Source: Enterococcus avium ATCC 14025 (lineage in GTDB: Bacteria; Bacillota; Bacilli; Lactobacillales; Enterococcaceae). From it: 64,000 bases of DNA. Positions 25,590 to 34,391 of the stretch are shown here, piece after piece. Position 1 is the stretch's first letter, and every line of letters begins with the position of its first letter. Both the position numbers and the translations under genes were made by a program. The notes below the pieces were generated by a model, which saw only the letters and a list, made by a program, of their open reading frames with translations, had not been told where the DNA came from and ran no database searches. The stretch lies in assembly GCF_000406965.1 (NCBI RefSeq), contig NZ_KE136362.1, forward strand, positions 137,528-201,527, read 5' to 3'.

Positions 25590-25679
25590 TGAGCGGTTGT
25601 GCCAGAAATACTTTGGCACAACTGTTATTCTAAGATTTTTGCATAAAAAAATAGATTAATAGAACTTAGGAGGGATGGC

Positions 25680-26834
25680 ATGCAGAAACGTGTGTTAACA
25701 GTAATTATCCTGATTGTTGGGATTAGTTTAGGAGTCACTTTCCTACCAACAGCCTGGACAGCAATTGGCAATGCAGACAACATGTGGTTGAATAATTTAC
25801 TTACGAATGGCCTGATTGGTGCAATTATTTTTTATATTATTTCTTTGGCTATCGTAGAACCAATCACAATTGGGGTAAAAAGAATTGAGAAACAATTAAA
25901 TGAGCTTAGCTTGACTTATATTTTATTTGGAGTGATCGGCGCAATCTTAGGATTGACCTTGGGATTGATCGGAACGACCCCGTTGTACCAGATTCCGATT
26001 CCCTTCATTAATAGCGCATTGCCGATTTTGATTATGCTGCTATTGGGTTATTTAGGCTTCCGAATGGGAACGACTAGAATTGATGAATTGAAAAAATTCT
26101 TTAGCGGCCGCAATAAAAAGGCTGAGACTAATGAAGGTGAAGTCCTTGAGCGCAAAGCGGATGATCATTTTCATAAGTATAAAATCTTAGATACTAGCGT
26201 TATTATTGATGGACGTATTTATGATATTGCGAAAACAGGCTTTTTGGAAGGCGTCCTAATGATTCCGAACTTTGTCTTGTATGAATTGCAATATATCGCT
26301 GATTCTGGCGATAGTTTGAAACGTGTCCGAGGACGTCGCGGCTTGGATATCCTGAATGCTTTGCAAAAAGAAGAAGGTATTGCCGTTGAAATGTACGATG
26401 GCGATTTTGAAGATATCAGCGAAGTCGATAGTAAATTGATCAAGCTGGCTAAATTGTTGGATGGGGTCATCGTAACGAACGATTACAACTTGAATAAGGT
26501 TTCAGAGTTCCAAAATGTCGCTGTTTTGAACATCAATGCTTTAGCGAATGCGGTGAAACCAGTTGTGATCCCAGGCGAAAACATGAACGTCCTAGTTGTA
26601 AAAGCCGGAACAGAGCGACAACAAGGAGTCGCTTATTTGGATGATGGCACAATGGTAGTGGTGGAAGATGGACAACATTATATGAATGAACACATCGAAG
26701 TTGTCGTAACAAGTGCCCTGCAAACGGCTGCCGGACGAATGATTTTTGCTAAACCGGCTCATTCTAGCCGCAACATTAAAGATGATTCACCTGAAAAGAA
26801 GTTAGACTACACAAATGAGAAAGCAGCAAAATAG
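25680..26834 (+). CDS. yacL: PIN/TRAM-domain membrane protein (YacL-like)
   Basis: This 384-aa protein has four N-terminal membrane helices (residues 1-135), a PIN nuclease-like domain (ILDTSVIIDGRIYDIA, VRGRRGLDILNAL, VTNDYNLNKV) and a C-terminal TRAM RNA-binding domain (VVIPGENMNVLVVKAG). Acidic residues of the PIN active site appear conserved. The role is not well defined; it probably acts in RNA metabolism at the membrane. It occupies its standard place between radA and gltX. Confidence 0.88.
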   Translation: MQKRVLTVIILIVGISLGVTFLPTAWTAIGNADNMWLNNLLTNGLIGAIIFYIISLAIVEPITIGVKRIEKQLNELSLTYILFGVIGAILGLTLGLIGTTPLYQIPIPFINSALPILIMLLLGYLGFRMGTTRIDELKKFFSGRNKKAETNEGEVLERKADDHFHKYKILDTSVIIDGRIYDIAKTGFLEGVLMIPNFVLYELQYIADSGDSLKRVRGRRGLDILNALQKEEGIAVEMYDGDFEDISEVDSKLIKLAKLLDGVIVTNDYNLNKVSEFQNVAVLNINALANAVKPVVIPGENMNVLVVKAGTERQQGVAYLDDGTMVVVEDGQHYMNEHIEVVVTSALQTAAGRMIFAKPAHSSRNIKDDSPEKKLDYTNEKAAK

Positions 26835-26853
26835 CAGTGTAGCTTTACTAAAC

Positions 26854-26907
26854 AATGGATTGATTGTACAATTTGTGTTGAGTAGCAAATTGTACAATCA
26901 ATCCATT
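26854..26907. repeat. Perfect 22-bp inverted repeat before gltX
   Basis: The arms 26854-26875 and 26886-26907 are exact reverse complements around a ten-base loop, starting AATGGATTGATTG. No T run follows, so it is not a standard terminator, and it does not have T-box features. It lies 30 bases before the gltX ATG and could be an mRNA-processing hairpin, an operator or a remnant of a small inverted-repeat element. Confidence 0.8.
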
Positions 26908-26938
26908 TGCTAAATAAGCGGGAAAGAGGAACTATTAT

Positions 26939-28396
26939 ATGTCGAAAATTCGTGTGCGCTACGCACCAAGTCCAACAGGACACTTACACATCGGAAATGC
27001 CCGAACAGCCTTGTTCAATTATCTATTTGCTCGCCACAATGATGGAGAATTCATCATTCGGATCGAGGACACTGACTTAAAAAGAAATATCGAAGGCGGC
27101 GAAAAAAGCCAATTAGAAAACTTGGCTTGGTTAGGGATTGATTGGGATGAATCCCCTGAAAATCCTGGGAAATATGGTCCTTACCGTCAATCAGAACGAC
27201 GCGACGTTTATCAGCCGTTAATTGATCAATTATTGATGAGCAATTTGGCATACAAATGCTACTGTACTTCTGAAGAGCTAGAGGCTGAGCGTGAAGCGCA
27301 ACGTGCACGCGGCGAAATGCCTCATTATTCAGGCAAATGTGCCAATCTAACACCTGAGGAACAAGCAGAAAAAGAAGCACAAGGCCTAGAACCAGTTATT
27401 CGCTTCCGTGTCCCTCGCAATACCAGCTTTACGTTTGAGGATATGGTTAAAGGCGAGATCAACTTTGAATCGGATAATGTCGGCGGCGACTTTATCATCC
27501 AAAAGCGTGATGGTATGCCAACATATAACTTTGCAGTAGCGGTAGATGATCATTTAATGAAAATCACGCATGTACTGCGCGGCGATGATCATATTGCCAA
27601 TACACCAAAACAATTAATGATCTACGATGCCTTTGGTTGGCCGCGTCCAACATTTGGTCATATGACCTTGATTATCAATACTGAAACCGGCAAAAAACTA
27701 AGTAAACGTGATGAAAGCATTCTGCAATTTATTGAACAATATCGCGAATTAGGGTATTTGCCAGAAGCGATGTTCAACTTTATTGCGTTGCTTGGCTGGT
27801 CGCCAGTTGGTGAAGATGAGATCTTCCCGCAAGATGAATTGATCAAGATTTTTGATACTGATCGTTTAAGTAAATCACCAGCAGCATTTGATCAGAAAAA
27901 ATTAGAATGGGTCAATAACCATTACATCAAAGCGATGGATTTGGATAAATTAACTGAATTATGCTTGCCATATTTAATCAAGGCTGGTAAAGTCGAAGAA
28001 AATCCAACGCCTGAACGTAAGGATTGGGTGAAACGTGTAGTCAGCTTATATCAACCGCAAATGAGCTACGCTGCGGAAATTACCGAAGTTTCAAGCTTGT
28101 TCTTCCAAGATCATCTTGAGTTAGACGATGCTGCTAAAGAAGTATTAGCCGGCGAAGGCGTCCCAACTGTCTTAGCTGCCTTCAAAGCTCAGCTAGAAAG
28201 TTTAGACACAGTTGATGCTGCTAATGTTTTAGCATCAATTAAGGCTGTTCAAAAAGAAACAGGAATTAAAGGTAAGAATCTTTGGATGCCAATTCGTGTA
28301 GCTGTCAGCGGTGTAGTACACGGACCAGAACTGCCAGAAACAGTAGAAATCTTAGGCAAAGAAAAAGCCTTAGCACATTTAGATCAAGTAATGTAA
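26939..28396 (+). CDS. gltX: Glutamyl-tRNA synthetase
   Basis: This 485-aa class I synthetase charges tRNA-Glu, and probably tRNA-Gln for later amidation as in most Firmicutes. The HIGH-type motif is HLHIG (15-19) in [16 protein letters not shown], and the KMSKS-type motif is KLSKR near residue 252. The length is standard. An AAAGAGGA precedes the ATG. It sits in the conserved order radA-yacL-gltX-cysE-cysS. Confidence 0.97.
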   Translation: MSKIRVRYAPSPTGHLHIGNARTALFNYLFARHNDGEFIIRIEDTDLKRNIEGGEKSQLENLAWLGIDWDESPENPGKYGPYRQSERRDVYQPLIDQLLMSNLAYKCYCTSEELEAEREAQRARGEMPHYSGKCANLTPEEQAEKEAQGLEPVIRFRVPRNTSFTFEDMVKGEINFESDNVGGDFIIQKRDGMPTYNFAVAVDDHLMKITHVLRGDDHIANTPKQLMIYDAFGWPRPTFGHMTLIINTETGKKLSKRDESILQFIEQYRELGYLPEAMFNFIALLGWSPVGEDEIFPQDELIKIFDTDRLSKSPAAFDQKKLEWVNNHYIKAMDLDKLTELCLPYLIKAGKVEENPTPERKDWVKRVVSLYQPQMSYAAEITEVSSLFFQDHLELDDAAKEVLAGEGVPTVLAAFKAQLESLDTVDAANVLASIKAVQKETGIKGKNLWMPIRVAVSGVVHGPELPETVEILGKEKALAHLDQVM

Positions 28397-28404
28397 ACAC
28401 AAAG

Positions 28405-28616
28405 AAGAGAAGAAGTAGTAGGTGACGATTTTTCAGAGAGGCTGCGGGTGGTGGAAGCAGTCAAATCAACGCTTACGAAATGCACCTCCGAGTGGTCTTA
28501 GCGATATGTAGCTAAGGACGTTTCACAGACGTTACCTGTTTTGAGGCAGATAAACTGCAAACAAAAGTGGGACCACGTTAAAGCGTCTTTTGAGGAAACT
28601 CAAAAGACGCTTTTTT
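28405..28616 (+). promoter_or_regulatory. Cysteine-specific T-box riboswitch of the cysE-cysS operon
   Basis: The leader shows Stem I elements (AGTAGTAGGTGA near 28413), a specifier loop with GAAA-TGC-ACC where TGC (28481-28483) codes for Cys, and the T-box motif AAGTGGGACCACG (28565-28577). A terminator with stem AAGCGTCTTTTGAG / CTCAAAAGACGCTT (28581-28612) and six T's follows. Uncharged tRNA-Cys should stabilise the antiterminator and let cysE-cysS be transcribed. The specifier and downstream genes agree. Confidence 0.9.
28581..28616 (+). terminator. T-box attenuator terminator
   Basis: A 14-bp perfect stem with a GAAA tetraloop is followed by TTTTTT. It competes with the antiterminator formed by the T-box sequence just upstream. 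Confidence 0.9.
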
Positions 28617-28619
28617 GCG

Positions 28620-28780
28620 AGTTACGCTTTTTGCAGTTTTGTGTTGTACAAGGGTCAAATAAGGATTTTTAACTAAACTAACAGATGCGTAGTTTAGCGG
28701 AATCGTATGCGAAACGACTATAAGATCATTTTTCTGGTTTTTGGAAAAATGAGTTCTTTAATTGGAGATAGCCTAATAGC
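28620..28780 (+). repeat. Diverged dispersed copy of the 156-bp repeat
   Basis: It begins AGTTACGCTTTTTGCAG, matching AGTTATGCTTTTCGCAG at 21344. It shares GTAGTTTAGC...GTATGCGAAACGA and the hairpin TCATTTTTC / GAAAAATGA with the tandem copies. It lies between the T-box terminator and cysE, making an unusually long post-attenuator leader. Confidence 0.7.
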
Positions 28781-28847
28781 AGGGAATTGGAAATGTGTTG
28801 AATGTTTTATGGATAAAAGTCTAAAAATAAAAAAGGAGTTGAGGTAA

Positions 28848-29381
28848 ATGGGATGGTGGCAAGAAGCGATTGCAGCAGCGAAGAAAAATGATCCGGCAGT
28901 TAGGACTGGCTTAGAGGTTGTGCTTACATATCCAGGTGTTCACGCGTTGTTTTTTCATAAGTTTTCACATTTTCTCTATCGGCATCAGTGGTTTTTGTTG
29001 GCTCGAATCCATTCGCAATTTTGGCGTTTTTTAACGGGGATTGAGATTCATCCTGGTGCTAAGATCGCTCCTGGTGTTTTTATTGATCACGGAATGGGTG
29101 TGGTGATTGGTGAAACGGCGGAGGTTGAGCGAGATGTTGTGTTGTTTCATGGCGTAACATTAGGCGGAACAGGAAAAGATACTGGCAAGCGGCATCCCAC
29201 TGTACGTCAAGGTGCTTTTATTTCGGCGAATGCTCAGATCTTAGGGCCAATCGAAATCGGGGCAGGAAGTAAAATCGGTGCGGGGGCTGTTGTCTTAGAA
29301 GATATACCTGCGGATGCAACTGCGGTAGGTGTACCAGCAAAAGTAGCAAGATTACATGGAAAGAAGGTTCAACATGATTAA
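28848..29381 (+). CDS. cysE: Serine O-acetyltransferase
   Basis: This 177-aa enzyme transfers acetyl from acetyl-CoA to serine, the first step of cysteine synthesis. The C-terminal left-handed beta-helix hexapeptides ([38 protein letters not shown]) and the catalytic His in [10 protein letters not shown] are visible. It is the short form common in Gram-positives. It follows a Cys T-box, which fits supply of cysteine when tRNA-Cys is uncharged, and overlaps cysS by eight bases. Confidence 0.95.
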   Translation: MGWWQEAIAAAKKNDPAVRTGLEVVLTYPGVHALFFHKFSHFLYRHQWFLLARIHSQFWRFLTGIEIHPGAKIAPGVFIDHGMGVVIGETAEVERDVVLFHGVTLGGTGKDTGKRHPTVRQGAFISANAQILGPIEIGAGSKIGAGAVVLEDIPADATAVGVPAKVARLHGKKVQHD

Positions 29382-30783
29382 AATACACAATACGTTGACA
29401 CGTGAAAAGGAAATTTTTAAACCAATCGAGGAAAATAAAGTCCGAATGTATGTCTGCGGACCAACTGTTTATAACTATATTCATATCGGGAATGCCCGTA
29501 GTACGATTGCATTTGATGTCATTCGTCGTTACTTTGAATATCGCGGCTATGAGGTGAATTTTGTATCGAACTTTACCGACGTTGATGACAAAATTATCAA
29601 AGCTGCGAAGGAGTTATCGATTACTGCACCAGAAGTAGCCGATCGTTTTATTGCAGCCTTTGAAGAGGATACTGCAGCGCTGAATGTAAAGCCAGCGACA
29701 TTGCATCCGCGTGTAATCAATCATATTCCTGATATTTTAGCATTTATCGAGACCCTGATTGAAAAGGGCTATGCTTACGAAGCACACGGGGACGTCTATT
29801 ACCGTACTCGGAAATTCGAACATTATGGCGAATTGAGTGATCAATCGATTGATGAATTAGAGGTTGGTGCGAGCCAACGGACTGGTGCGGAGCAAGCAAT
29901 TAAAGAGGATCCATTGGATTTTGCCTTATGGAAAAGTGCGAAGCCGGATGAAATTTCTTGGGAGTCTCCTTGGGGTGAAGGACGACCAGGCTGGCACATC
30001 GAATGTTCAGTGATGGCGACAAAACACTTGGGAGACACGATTGATATTCATGGCGGTGGACAAGACTTGGAATTTCCTCATCATGAGAACGAAATTGCCC
30101 AAAGTGAAGCCAAAACAGGGCAACGTTTTGCGAACTATTGGATGCACAATGGCTATGTAACCATTGGAGAAGACGATGCGAAAATGAGCAAGTCGCTAGG
30201 AAACTTTGTAACTGTTCACGACTTAGTCAAAGAAATCGATCCTCAGGTTTTACGCTTCTTTATGGCAACGACACAATATCGTCGCCCAATTCGCTATAGT
30301 GAAGCAACCATGAAGGATGCTCAGGCCAATCTGCAAAAATTACGTACTGCCTTTGAAAATGCGGCCTTCCGTCAAGATAAAGCGGAAGCAGCGTTGGCTG
30401 ATGCTCAGGAAAAGCTTACAGAGCTACAGGTGCTGAAGGATCGTTTTGTTGAAGAGATGGACGATGATTTCAATGCGGCCAATGGGATCACGGTTGTTTA
30501 TGAATTGGCTAAATGGCTGAATAATTATAGTGAGCAAGAAAGGGTTTCGGCAGCGGTCTTAGCGACAGCACTAGACGAGTACACAAAAATGTTGACTGTT
30601 TTTGGAATAGAATTCCAAACTGCTGGTTTATTGGATGAAGAGATTGATCAATTGATTGAAGAACGGAATCAGGCTCGTAAAGACAAAAATTTTGCTCGCA
30701 GTGATGAAATTCGCGATCAATTAAAAGAACAAGGAATTATTTTAGAAGACACCCCACAAGGCGTCCGCTGGAGACGAGTATAA
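29374..30783 (+). CDS. cysS: Cysteinyl-tRNA synthetase
   Basis: This 469-aa class I synthetase has a zinc ligand C28 (YVCGPTVYN), HIGN (37-40) and KMSKS (270-274). The ATG at 29374 follows AAGAAGG at six bases and lies inside the end of cysE. It is controlled with cysE by the upstream T-box. The stop overlaps the mrnC start by one base. Confidence 0.96.
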   Translation: MIKIHNTLTREKEIFKPIEENKVRMYVCGPTVYNYIHIGNARSTIAFDVIRRYFEYRGYEVNFVSNFTDVDDKIIKAAKELSITAPEVADRFIAAFEEDTAALNVKPATLHPRVINHIPDILAFIETLIEKGYAYEAHGDVYYRTRKFEHYGELSDQSIDELEVGASQRTGAEQAIKEDPLDFALWKSAKPDEISWESPWGEGRPGWHIECSVMATKHLGDTIDIHGGGQDLEFPHHENEIAQSEAKTGQRFANYWMHNGYVTIGEDDAKMSKSLGNFVTVHDLVKEIDPQVLRFFMATTQYRRPIRYSEATMKDAQANLQKLRTAFENAAFRQDKAEAALADAQEKLTELQVLKDRFVEEMDDDFNAANGITVVYELAKWLNNYSEQERVSAAVLATALDEYTKMLTVFGIEFQTAGLLDEEIDQLIEERNQARKDKNFARSDEIRDQLKEQGIILEDTPQGVRWRRV

Positions 30784-31181
30784 TGACAGATTATAAACAA
30801 TTAAACGCATTGGCACTAGCATATGTTGGTGACGCAATCTATGAAACTTATGTACGGGATTATCTAGTCCGTGAGGGCCAGACACGTCCGAATAAGCTGC
30901 ATCATATGGCGACTCATTTTGTTTCCGCCAAAGCCCAAGCAATGTTGATCCAAAAAATGCTCGATGATGGTATGCTGACAGAAGAAGAGCAGGGAATCTA
31001 CCGACGTGGACGAAATGCCAAAAGTTACACATCAGCAAAAAATACTAACATCATGACCTATCGTATGTCTACGGGTTTTGAAGCATTAATGGGTTATCTA
31101 CACTTATTGGAACGAAAAGAGCGATTAGAAGAATTGATCGCATGGTGTTTAGAGAAAGCGGGCGAAACAAATGAAGGATAA
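30783..31181 (+). CDS. mrnC: Mini-ribonuclease III
   Basis: This 132-aa RNase III catalytic domain without the double-strand-binding domain matures 23S rRNA ends in Firmicutes. The start NALALAYVGDAIYETYVRDYL contains the acidic catalytic signature, and the second helix QGIYRRGRNAKSYT is typical. The gene starts at the last base of the cysS stop and overlaps rlmB by 11 bases. Confidence 0.93.
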   Translation: MTDYKQLNALALAYVGDAIYETYVRDYLVREGQTRPNKLHHMATHFVSAKAQAMLIQKMLDDGMLTEEEQGIYRRGRNAKSYTSAKNTNIMTYRMSTGFEALMGYLHLLERKERLEELIAWCLEKAGETNEG

Positions 31182-32001
31182 GAAGCAGCGTCGAGGAAAT
31201 GATCGCCGGAATCAGCGGAAAAATGATCGGTCTAAAGATCGCCGCAAAGAGACGGAAACAGTTGAAACAGAAGAGAATAATTTTGTTTTTGGTCATCACG
31301 CCAGTGTGGAGGCACTTCAAGCTGGTCGAGGCAATAAATTATTTATGCAAGAGGATGCGCGTGGAGACAAGATTGAGCAGTTGAAAGCTTTAGCGAAGGA
31401 ACAAGCGGTTCCGGTGAAGTGGGTACCTAAACAAAAACTGGATACATTAAGCGACGGCGGTGTTCATCAGGGAATCGTTTTAGGAATTACTCCTTATGAA
31501 TATTTGACCTTGGAGGACTTGTTAGCAAAAAATACTTCAGAAGCGGCGCCCTTCCTGTTGATTTTGGATAGTTTAGAAGACCCACATAATTTTGGCTCGA
31601 TTTTGCGGACGGCCGATGCCAGTGGCGTGTCAGGCGTAATTATTCCAAAACATCGCTCAGTAGGTATTACGCCAGTTGTGACGAAGGCTTCGACCGGTGC
31701 AGTAGAATACGTGCCGATTGCTCGAGTAACGAATTTGGCCCAAAGTATTAAGCAGTTAAAAGATGCAGGATATTGGATTTTCGGAACAGACATGGAAGGA
31801 ACGGACTATCGTCAATGGAAGGTGGAAGGACCGATCGCTTTAATCATCGGTAATGAAGGCAAAGGGATGAGTGCTGGACTGAAAAAGGAAGTTGATGAGA
31901 TGTTAACGATCCCTATGACAGGACATGTGCAGAGCTTAAACGCAGGAGTTGCTGCGGGTCTATTGATGTATGAAGTTTTCCGAAAGCGAAGTGAATTGTA
32001 A
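31171..32001 (+). CDS. rlmB: 23S rRNA (guanosine-2'-O-) methyltransferase RlmB, TrmH family
   Basis: This 276-aa SPOUT methyltransferase has a Lys/Arg-rich N-terminal extension (residues 1-35), a substrate-binding domain, and the knotted C-terminal domain with motifs LEDPHNFGSILRTADASG, IGNEGKGM and IPMTGHVQSLNAGVA. It is predicted to methylate a 23S rRNA guanosine. It overlaps both neighbours and is part of the cysE-yacP operon. Confidence 0.92.
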   Translation: MKDKKQRRGNDRRNQRKNDRSKDRRKETETVETEENNFVFGHHASVEALQAGRGNKLFMQEDARGDKIEQLKALAKEQAVPVKWVPKQKLDTLSDGGVHQGIVLGITPYEYLTLEDLLAKNTSEAAPFLLILDSLEDPHNFGSILRTADASGVSGVIIPKHRSVGITPVVTKASTGAVEYVPIARVTNLAQSIKQLKDAGYWIFGTDMEGTDYRQWKVEGPIALIIGNEGKGMSAGLKKEVDEMLTIPMTGHVQSLNAGVAAGLLMYEVFRKRSEL

Positions 32002-32528
32002 TGAAAAGGCAATTGTTGATCGTTGACGGGTACAATATGATTGGTGCATGGCCTGAGTTGACCGCATTAAAAAACCAAGAGCGTCTAGAAGAAGCACGCG
32101 AAGCATTGCTATTTCGTTTGTCTAACTATGCTAAGTACCAAGGATTGGAAACAATTGTTGTTTTCGATGCGCAATTTGTTCCAGGAATTACCCAAAGCTA
32201 CCAGAAGTATCAGCTGACTGTTGTTTTCACAAAAGAGGATGAGACCGCAGATAGTTATATTGAACGAATTGCTGGAGAATTGAATGATCGCTTGACTCAA
32301 GTAACGGTAGCAACGAGTGATCTTGCTGAACAATGGACCATTTTTTCGCAGGGGGCATTGCGAACTTCTGCGCGTGAGTTGTACAAGTCTGTCCAGCAAA
32401 CCGAGGCTGTGATTACCGGGGATACAAAAGATACGCATTTTAAAAATTTTCGACGTAATTCCCCGTGGAATAATGAACAATTGCAAAAATTGTCACAAAA
32501 ACTGGACGAATTAAGCAAAAAAAAATAA
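32001..32528 (+). CDS. yacP: NYN-domain ribonuclease, YacP/Rae1 family
   Basis: This 175-aa PIN/NYN-fold protein starts KRQLLIVDGYNMIGAWPEL, with catalytic acidic residues also in VVFDAQF and TVATSDLAEQ. The Bacillus subtilis relative (Rae1) cleaves mRNA on the ribosome. It starts at the last base of the rlmB stop and is the final gene of the operon before the sigma-factor gene. No terminator separates it from that gene. Confidence 0.9.
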   Translation: MKRQLLIVDGYNMIGAWPELTALKNQERLEEAREALLFRLSNYAKYQGLETIVVFDAQFVPGITQSYQKYQLTVVFTKEDETADSYIERIAGELNDRLTQVTVATSDLAEQWTIFSQGALRTSARELYKSVQQTEAVITGDTKDTHFKNFRRNSPWNNEQLQKLSQKLDELSKKK

Positions 32529-32533
32529 ATTGA

Positions 32534-32561
32534 TTGTCGACACCCCTCTCTGACTTATAAA
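32534..32561 (+). promoter_or_regulatory. Promoter of the sigma-factor gene
   Basis: TTGTCG (32534-32539) and TATAAA (32556-32561) are spaced 16 bases. Transcription would start near 32568, downstream of the left arm of the inverted repeat at 32540-32550. Confidence 0.55.
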
Positions 32562-32593
32562 GCGTGTATGCTTTTATTTGTTGAGAGGGGTGT
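32540..32593 (+). promoter_or_regulatory. Inverted repeat that would sequester the sigma-factor ribosome site
   Basis: ACACCCCTCTC (32540-32550) and GAGAGGGGTGT (32583-32593) are perfect complements over 11 bp with a 32-base loop. The right arm contains the GAGGGG ribosome site of the following gene. The left arm lies between the -35 and -10 of the local promoter, so only transcripts entering from yacP would contain both arms. Confidence 0.65.
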
Positions 32594-32597
32594 AAAA

Positions 32598-33155
32598 ATG
32601 AAAGAATCAACGCGTTATGAAAAAATTGATGGTGCCGCTTTTGAAGAAATGTTTAGTCAATATTTACCGATTGTCTATAGTATGCAATCCCGTTATTCGA
32701 TTCGTGATTTTGATTTTGATGACTGGCTGCAGGAGGGACGAATCGCACTGAATGATGCCCTGCAGAGCTACTGTAAGGGTCGTGGAACAACGTTTGGCTT
32801 ATACTACAAGATGATATTTGAAAATCGAATTCGTTCTCTCTTGCGTCGTCAGCAAGCTCAAAAACGATTTGCCCAACAACAGGCTGTATCAATGGATAAA
32901 GCTGATATGGAGGCTTTTGATGAACACTTTCAATATCATGAGTACATGGAAGAAAATCTATTTATTAGTGAGATGTTACTAGCTGGAGAAGTTCCACTGT
33001 CTTCATTAGAAAATCGGTCCTTGTATTACTATCTCAAGGGTGAGGAGCCCTCGACGATCGCTCAGCTTCTAAATGAATCAGAAAAGGCGATCCGTAACGC
33101 GTTGAATCGGGCAAAGAACAAATTAAAGAAAAAACTATATGATTTAGATGAATAA
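32598..33155 (+). CDS. Sigma-70 family RNA polymerase sigma factor (SigH/ComX-like)
   Basis: This 185-aa alternative sigma factor has region 2 (SMQSRYSIRDFDFDDWLQEGRIALNDAL) and region 4 (LLNESEKAIRNALNRAKNKLKKKL), as in SigH/Sig30. It occupies the sigH position after yacP, as in Bacillus. ATG 32598 follows GAGAGGGG at seven bases. In streptococci and lactococci the comparable factor drives competence; the role in enterococci is unclear. Confidence 0.85.
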   Translation: MKESTRYEKIDGAAFEEMFSQYLPIVYSMQSRYSIRDFDFDDWLQEGRIALNDALQSYCKGRGTTFGLYYKMIFENRIRSLLRRQQAQKRFAQQQAVSMDKADMEAFDEHFQYHEYMEENLFISEMLLAGEVPLSSLENRSLYYYLKGEEPSTIAQLLNESEKAIRNALNRAKNKLKKKLYDLDE

Positions 33156-33213
33156 GGGCTGCATTCAGCTTAATAAGGTATAAAGTTGCATATTTTTTTA
33201 TCTTATGATAACA

Positions 33214-33241
33214 TTGAAAAGTTTTAGATTTGTGCTATAAT
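33214..33241 (+). promoter_or_regulatory. Promoter of veg
   Basis: TTGAAA (33214-33219) and TATAAT (33236-33241) are separated by 16 bases, with an extended TGC before the -10. It is a strong promoter just upstream of veg, which is highly expressed in Bacillus. Confidence 0.75.
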
Positions 33242-33260
33242 GTATTTTGAGGTGAACTGT

Positions 33261-33506
33261 ATGCCAACAACTTTAGCGTCTATCAAGAAAAACTTGGAAG
33301 ACCGTATTGGTGCTCCGATTATGCTTGTTGCTCAGACGGGACGCAAGCGTCAAACGCAACGCAAGGGAATCTTAACTGAGACATATCCTTCCGTATTTGT
33401 GGTTGATTTGGACCCAGAAGAAAATTCTTTCGAACGTGTTTCATACAGCTATTCCGATGTATTGACTCGCACAGTAGAGATCGAATTTTTAACAGAAGCA
33501 ATTTAA
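33261..33506 (+). CDS. veg: Veg family protein
   Basis: This 81-aa protein starts MPTTLASIKKNLEDRIG and contains GRKRQTQRKGILTETYPSVFVV, the Veg signature. It is a small beta-barrel-like protein that stimulates biofilm formation in B. subtilis. The ATG follows GAGGTGA. An upstream in-frame ATG at 33240 lies in the -10 box and is not used. It ends in a bidirectional terminator shared with mscL. Confidence 0.93.
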   Translation: MPTTLASIKKNLEDRIGAPIMLVAQTGRKRQTQRKGILTETYPSVFVVDLDPEENSFERVSYSYSDVLTRTVEIEFLTEAI

Positions 33507-33536
33507 AAACCATGGAGCGTATGCTCCATGGTTTTT
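33505..33536. terminator. Bidirectional terminator between veg and mscL
   Basis: A 14-bp perfect stem AAAAACCATGGAGC / GCTCCATGGTTTTT with a four-base loop lies between the convergent genes. Confidence 0.9.
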
Positions 33537-33981
33537 ATTTGTCTTCGACGTTCTTTTGTGTTTCTTTAGCTGCTTTATTTTGTTCAACTAAAAGATCACG
33601 AATATCTGCTAAATATTCTTCAGCTGTCGGTACTGGTACCTCTTCTTCTTTTTCTTCTTTAGAAATACTGCTTTTTGCTTTGTTTGCAGCTTTAACAATC
33701 AGGAATAAAACAAAACCAGTAATAATAAAGGTGATCAATGCACTAATTACATCACCAAACGCAAAGGTCACGCCTTTAACTGGTTTCCAATCCAAAACGG
33801 ACATCGCCTCGTTCAAATCTTTTCCTTTCGTAAACAATGACACGATCAGCCCAACCAACGGTGTAATTAATCCATTAACAATATTTGTCACAATTGCAGT
33901 AAATGCAGTACCGATTACAACACCAACAGCAAGATCAATGACATTGCCTCTCATCAAGAAATCTTTAAATTCTTTAATCAT
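33535..33981 (-). CDS. mscL: Large-conductance mechanosensitive channel
   Basis: This 148-aa pentameric channel opens under osmotic downshock. Two membrane helices are visible (VIDLAVGVVIGTAFTAIVTNIV and FGDVISALITFIITGFVLFLIV), with the N-terminal amphipathic helix IKEFKDFLMRGN and a charged C-terminal helix. The ATG at 33981 follows AAGGAGG at eight bases; a longer frame to 34020 lacks a ribosome site. Confidence 0.95.
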   Translation of the reverse strand: MIKEFKDFLMRGNVIDLAVGVVIGTAFTAIVTNIVNGLITPLVGLIVSLFTKGKDLNEAMSVLDWKPVKGVTFAFGDVISALITFIITGFVLFLIVKAANKAKSSISKEEKEEEVPVPTAEEYLADIRDLLVEQNKAAKETQKNVEDK

Positions 33982-34391
33982 AGGGTCTTCCTCCTTATTT
34001 GCAAATTGTATACCATCCAACGTTTTACTATCTTCTTATCAGATAAGCTTTTCCCAAATATACTTTCCTTTTTACGATAGACATCACTTCGTATAATCAA
34101 AAAACAGAAATGGAGCCAGCGAAGTTGGATGAGAATTTTTCCTTAATTTTTAGTATAGCGAAAGAAGAAAAAAATTTGAAATAAAACAGACTATCGGTTA
34201 GCGCAGATTTCGAATCTTGGAGCTCGCCTGTGCTATAATTAGCTTTAGTGATAAAGACAAAGGAAGACCCTTTTTTCGTTTTTATAGAAGTATTGGGGAG
34301 GGTTCCTTTTAGCGGAGAATATCTAGCTTGAAAATCAAGCTTATTTTTCTTTGAAAAAAATAATTGATTAGCATAAAAAAGGAGCTTTGTA
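33982..34391. other. Intergenic region with promoter and structured leader of ymfF
   Basis: A TATAAT (34234-34239) preceded by TGC gives an extended -10 promoter about 150 bases before the ymfF ATG. The leader holds AGGAAGACCCT / AGGGTTCCT complementary segments (34261-34314) and a second hairpin AGCTTGA / TCAAGCT (34327-34343) followed by TATTTTTCTTT. No gene is present. Confidence 0.55.
34327..34352 (+). terminator. Possible leader attenuator before ymfF
   Basis: A 7-bp stem with a three-base loop is followed by a T-rich tail, 40 bases before the start codon. It could terminate part of the transcripts of the long housekeeping block. The stem is short and AT-rich, so confidence is limited. 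Confidence 0.4.
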
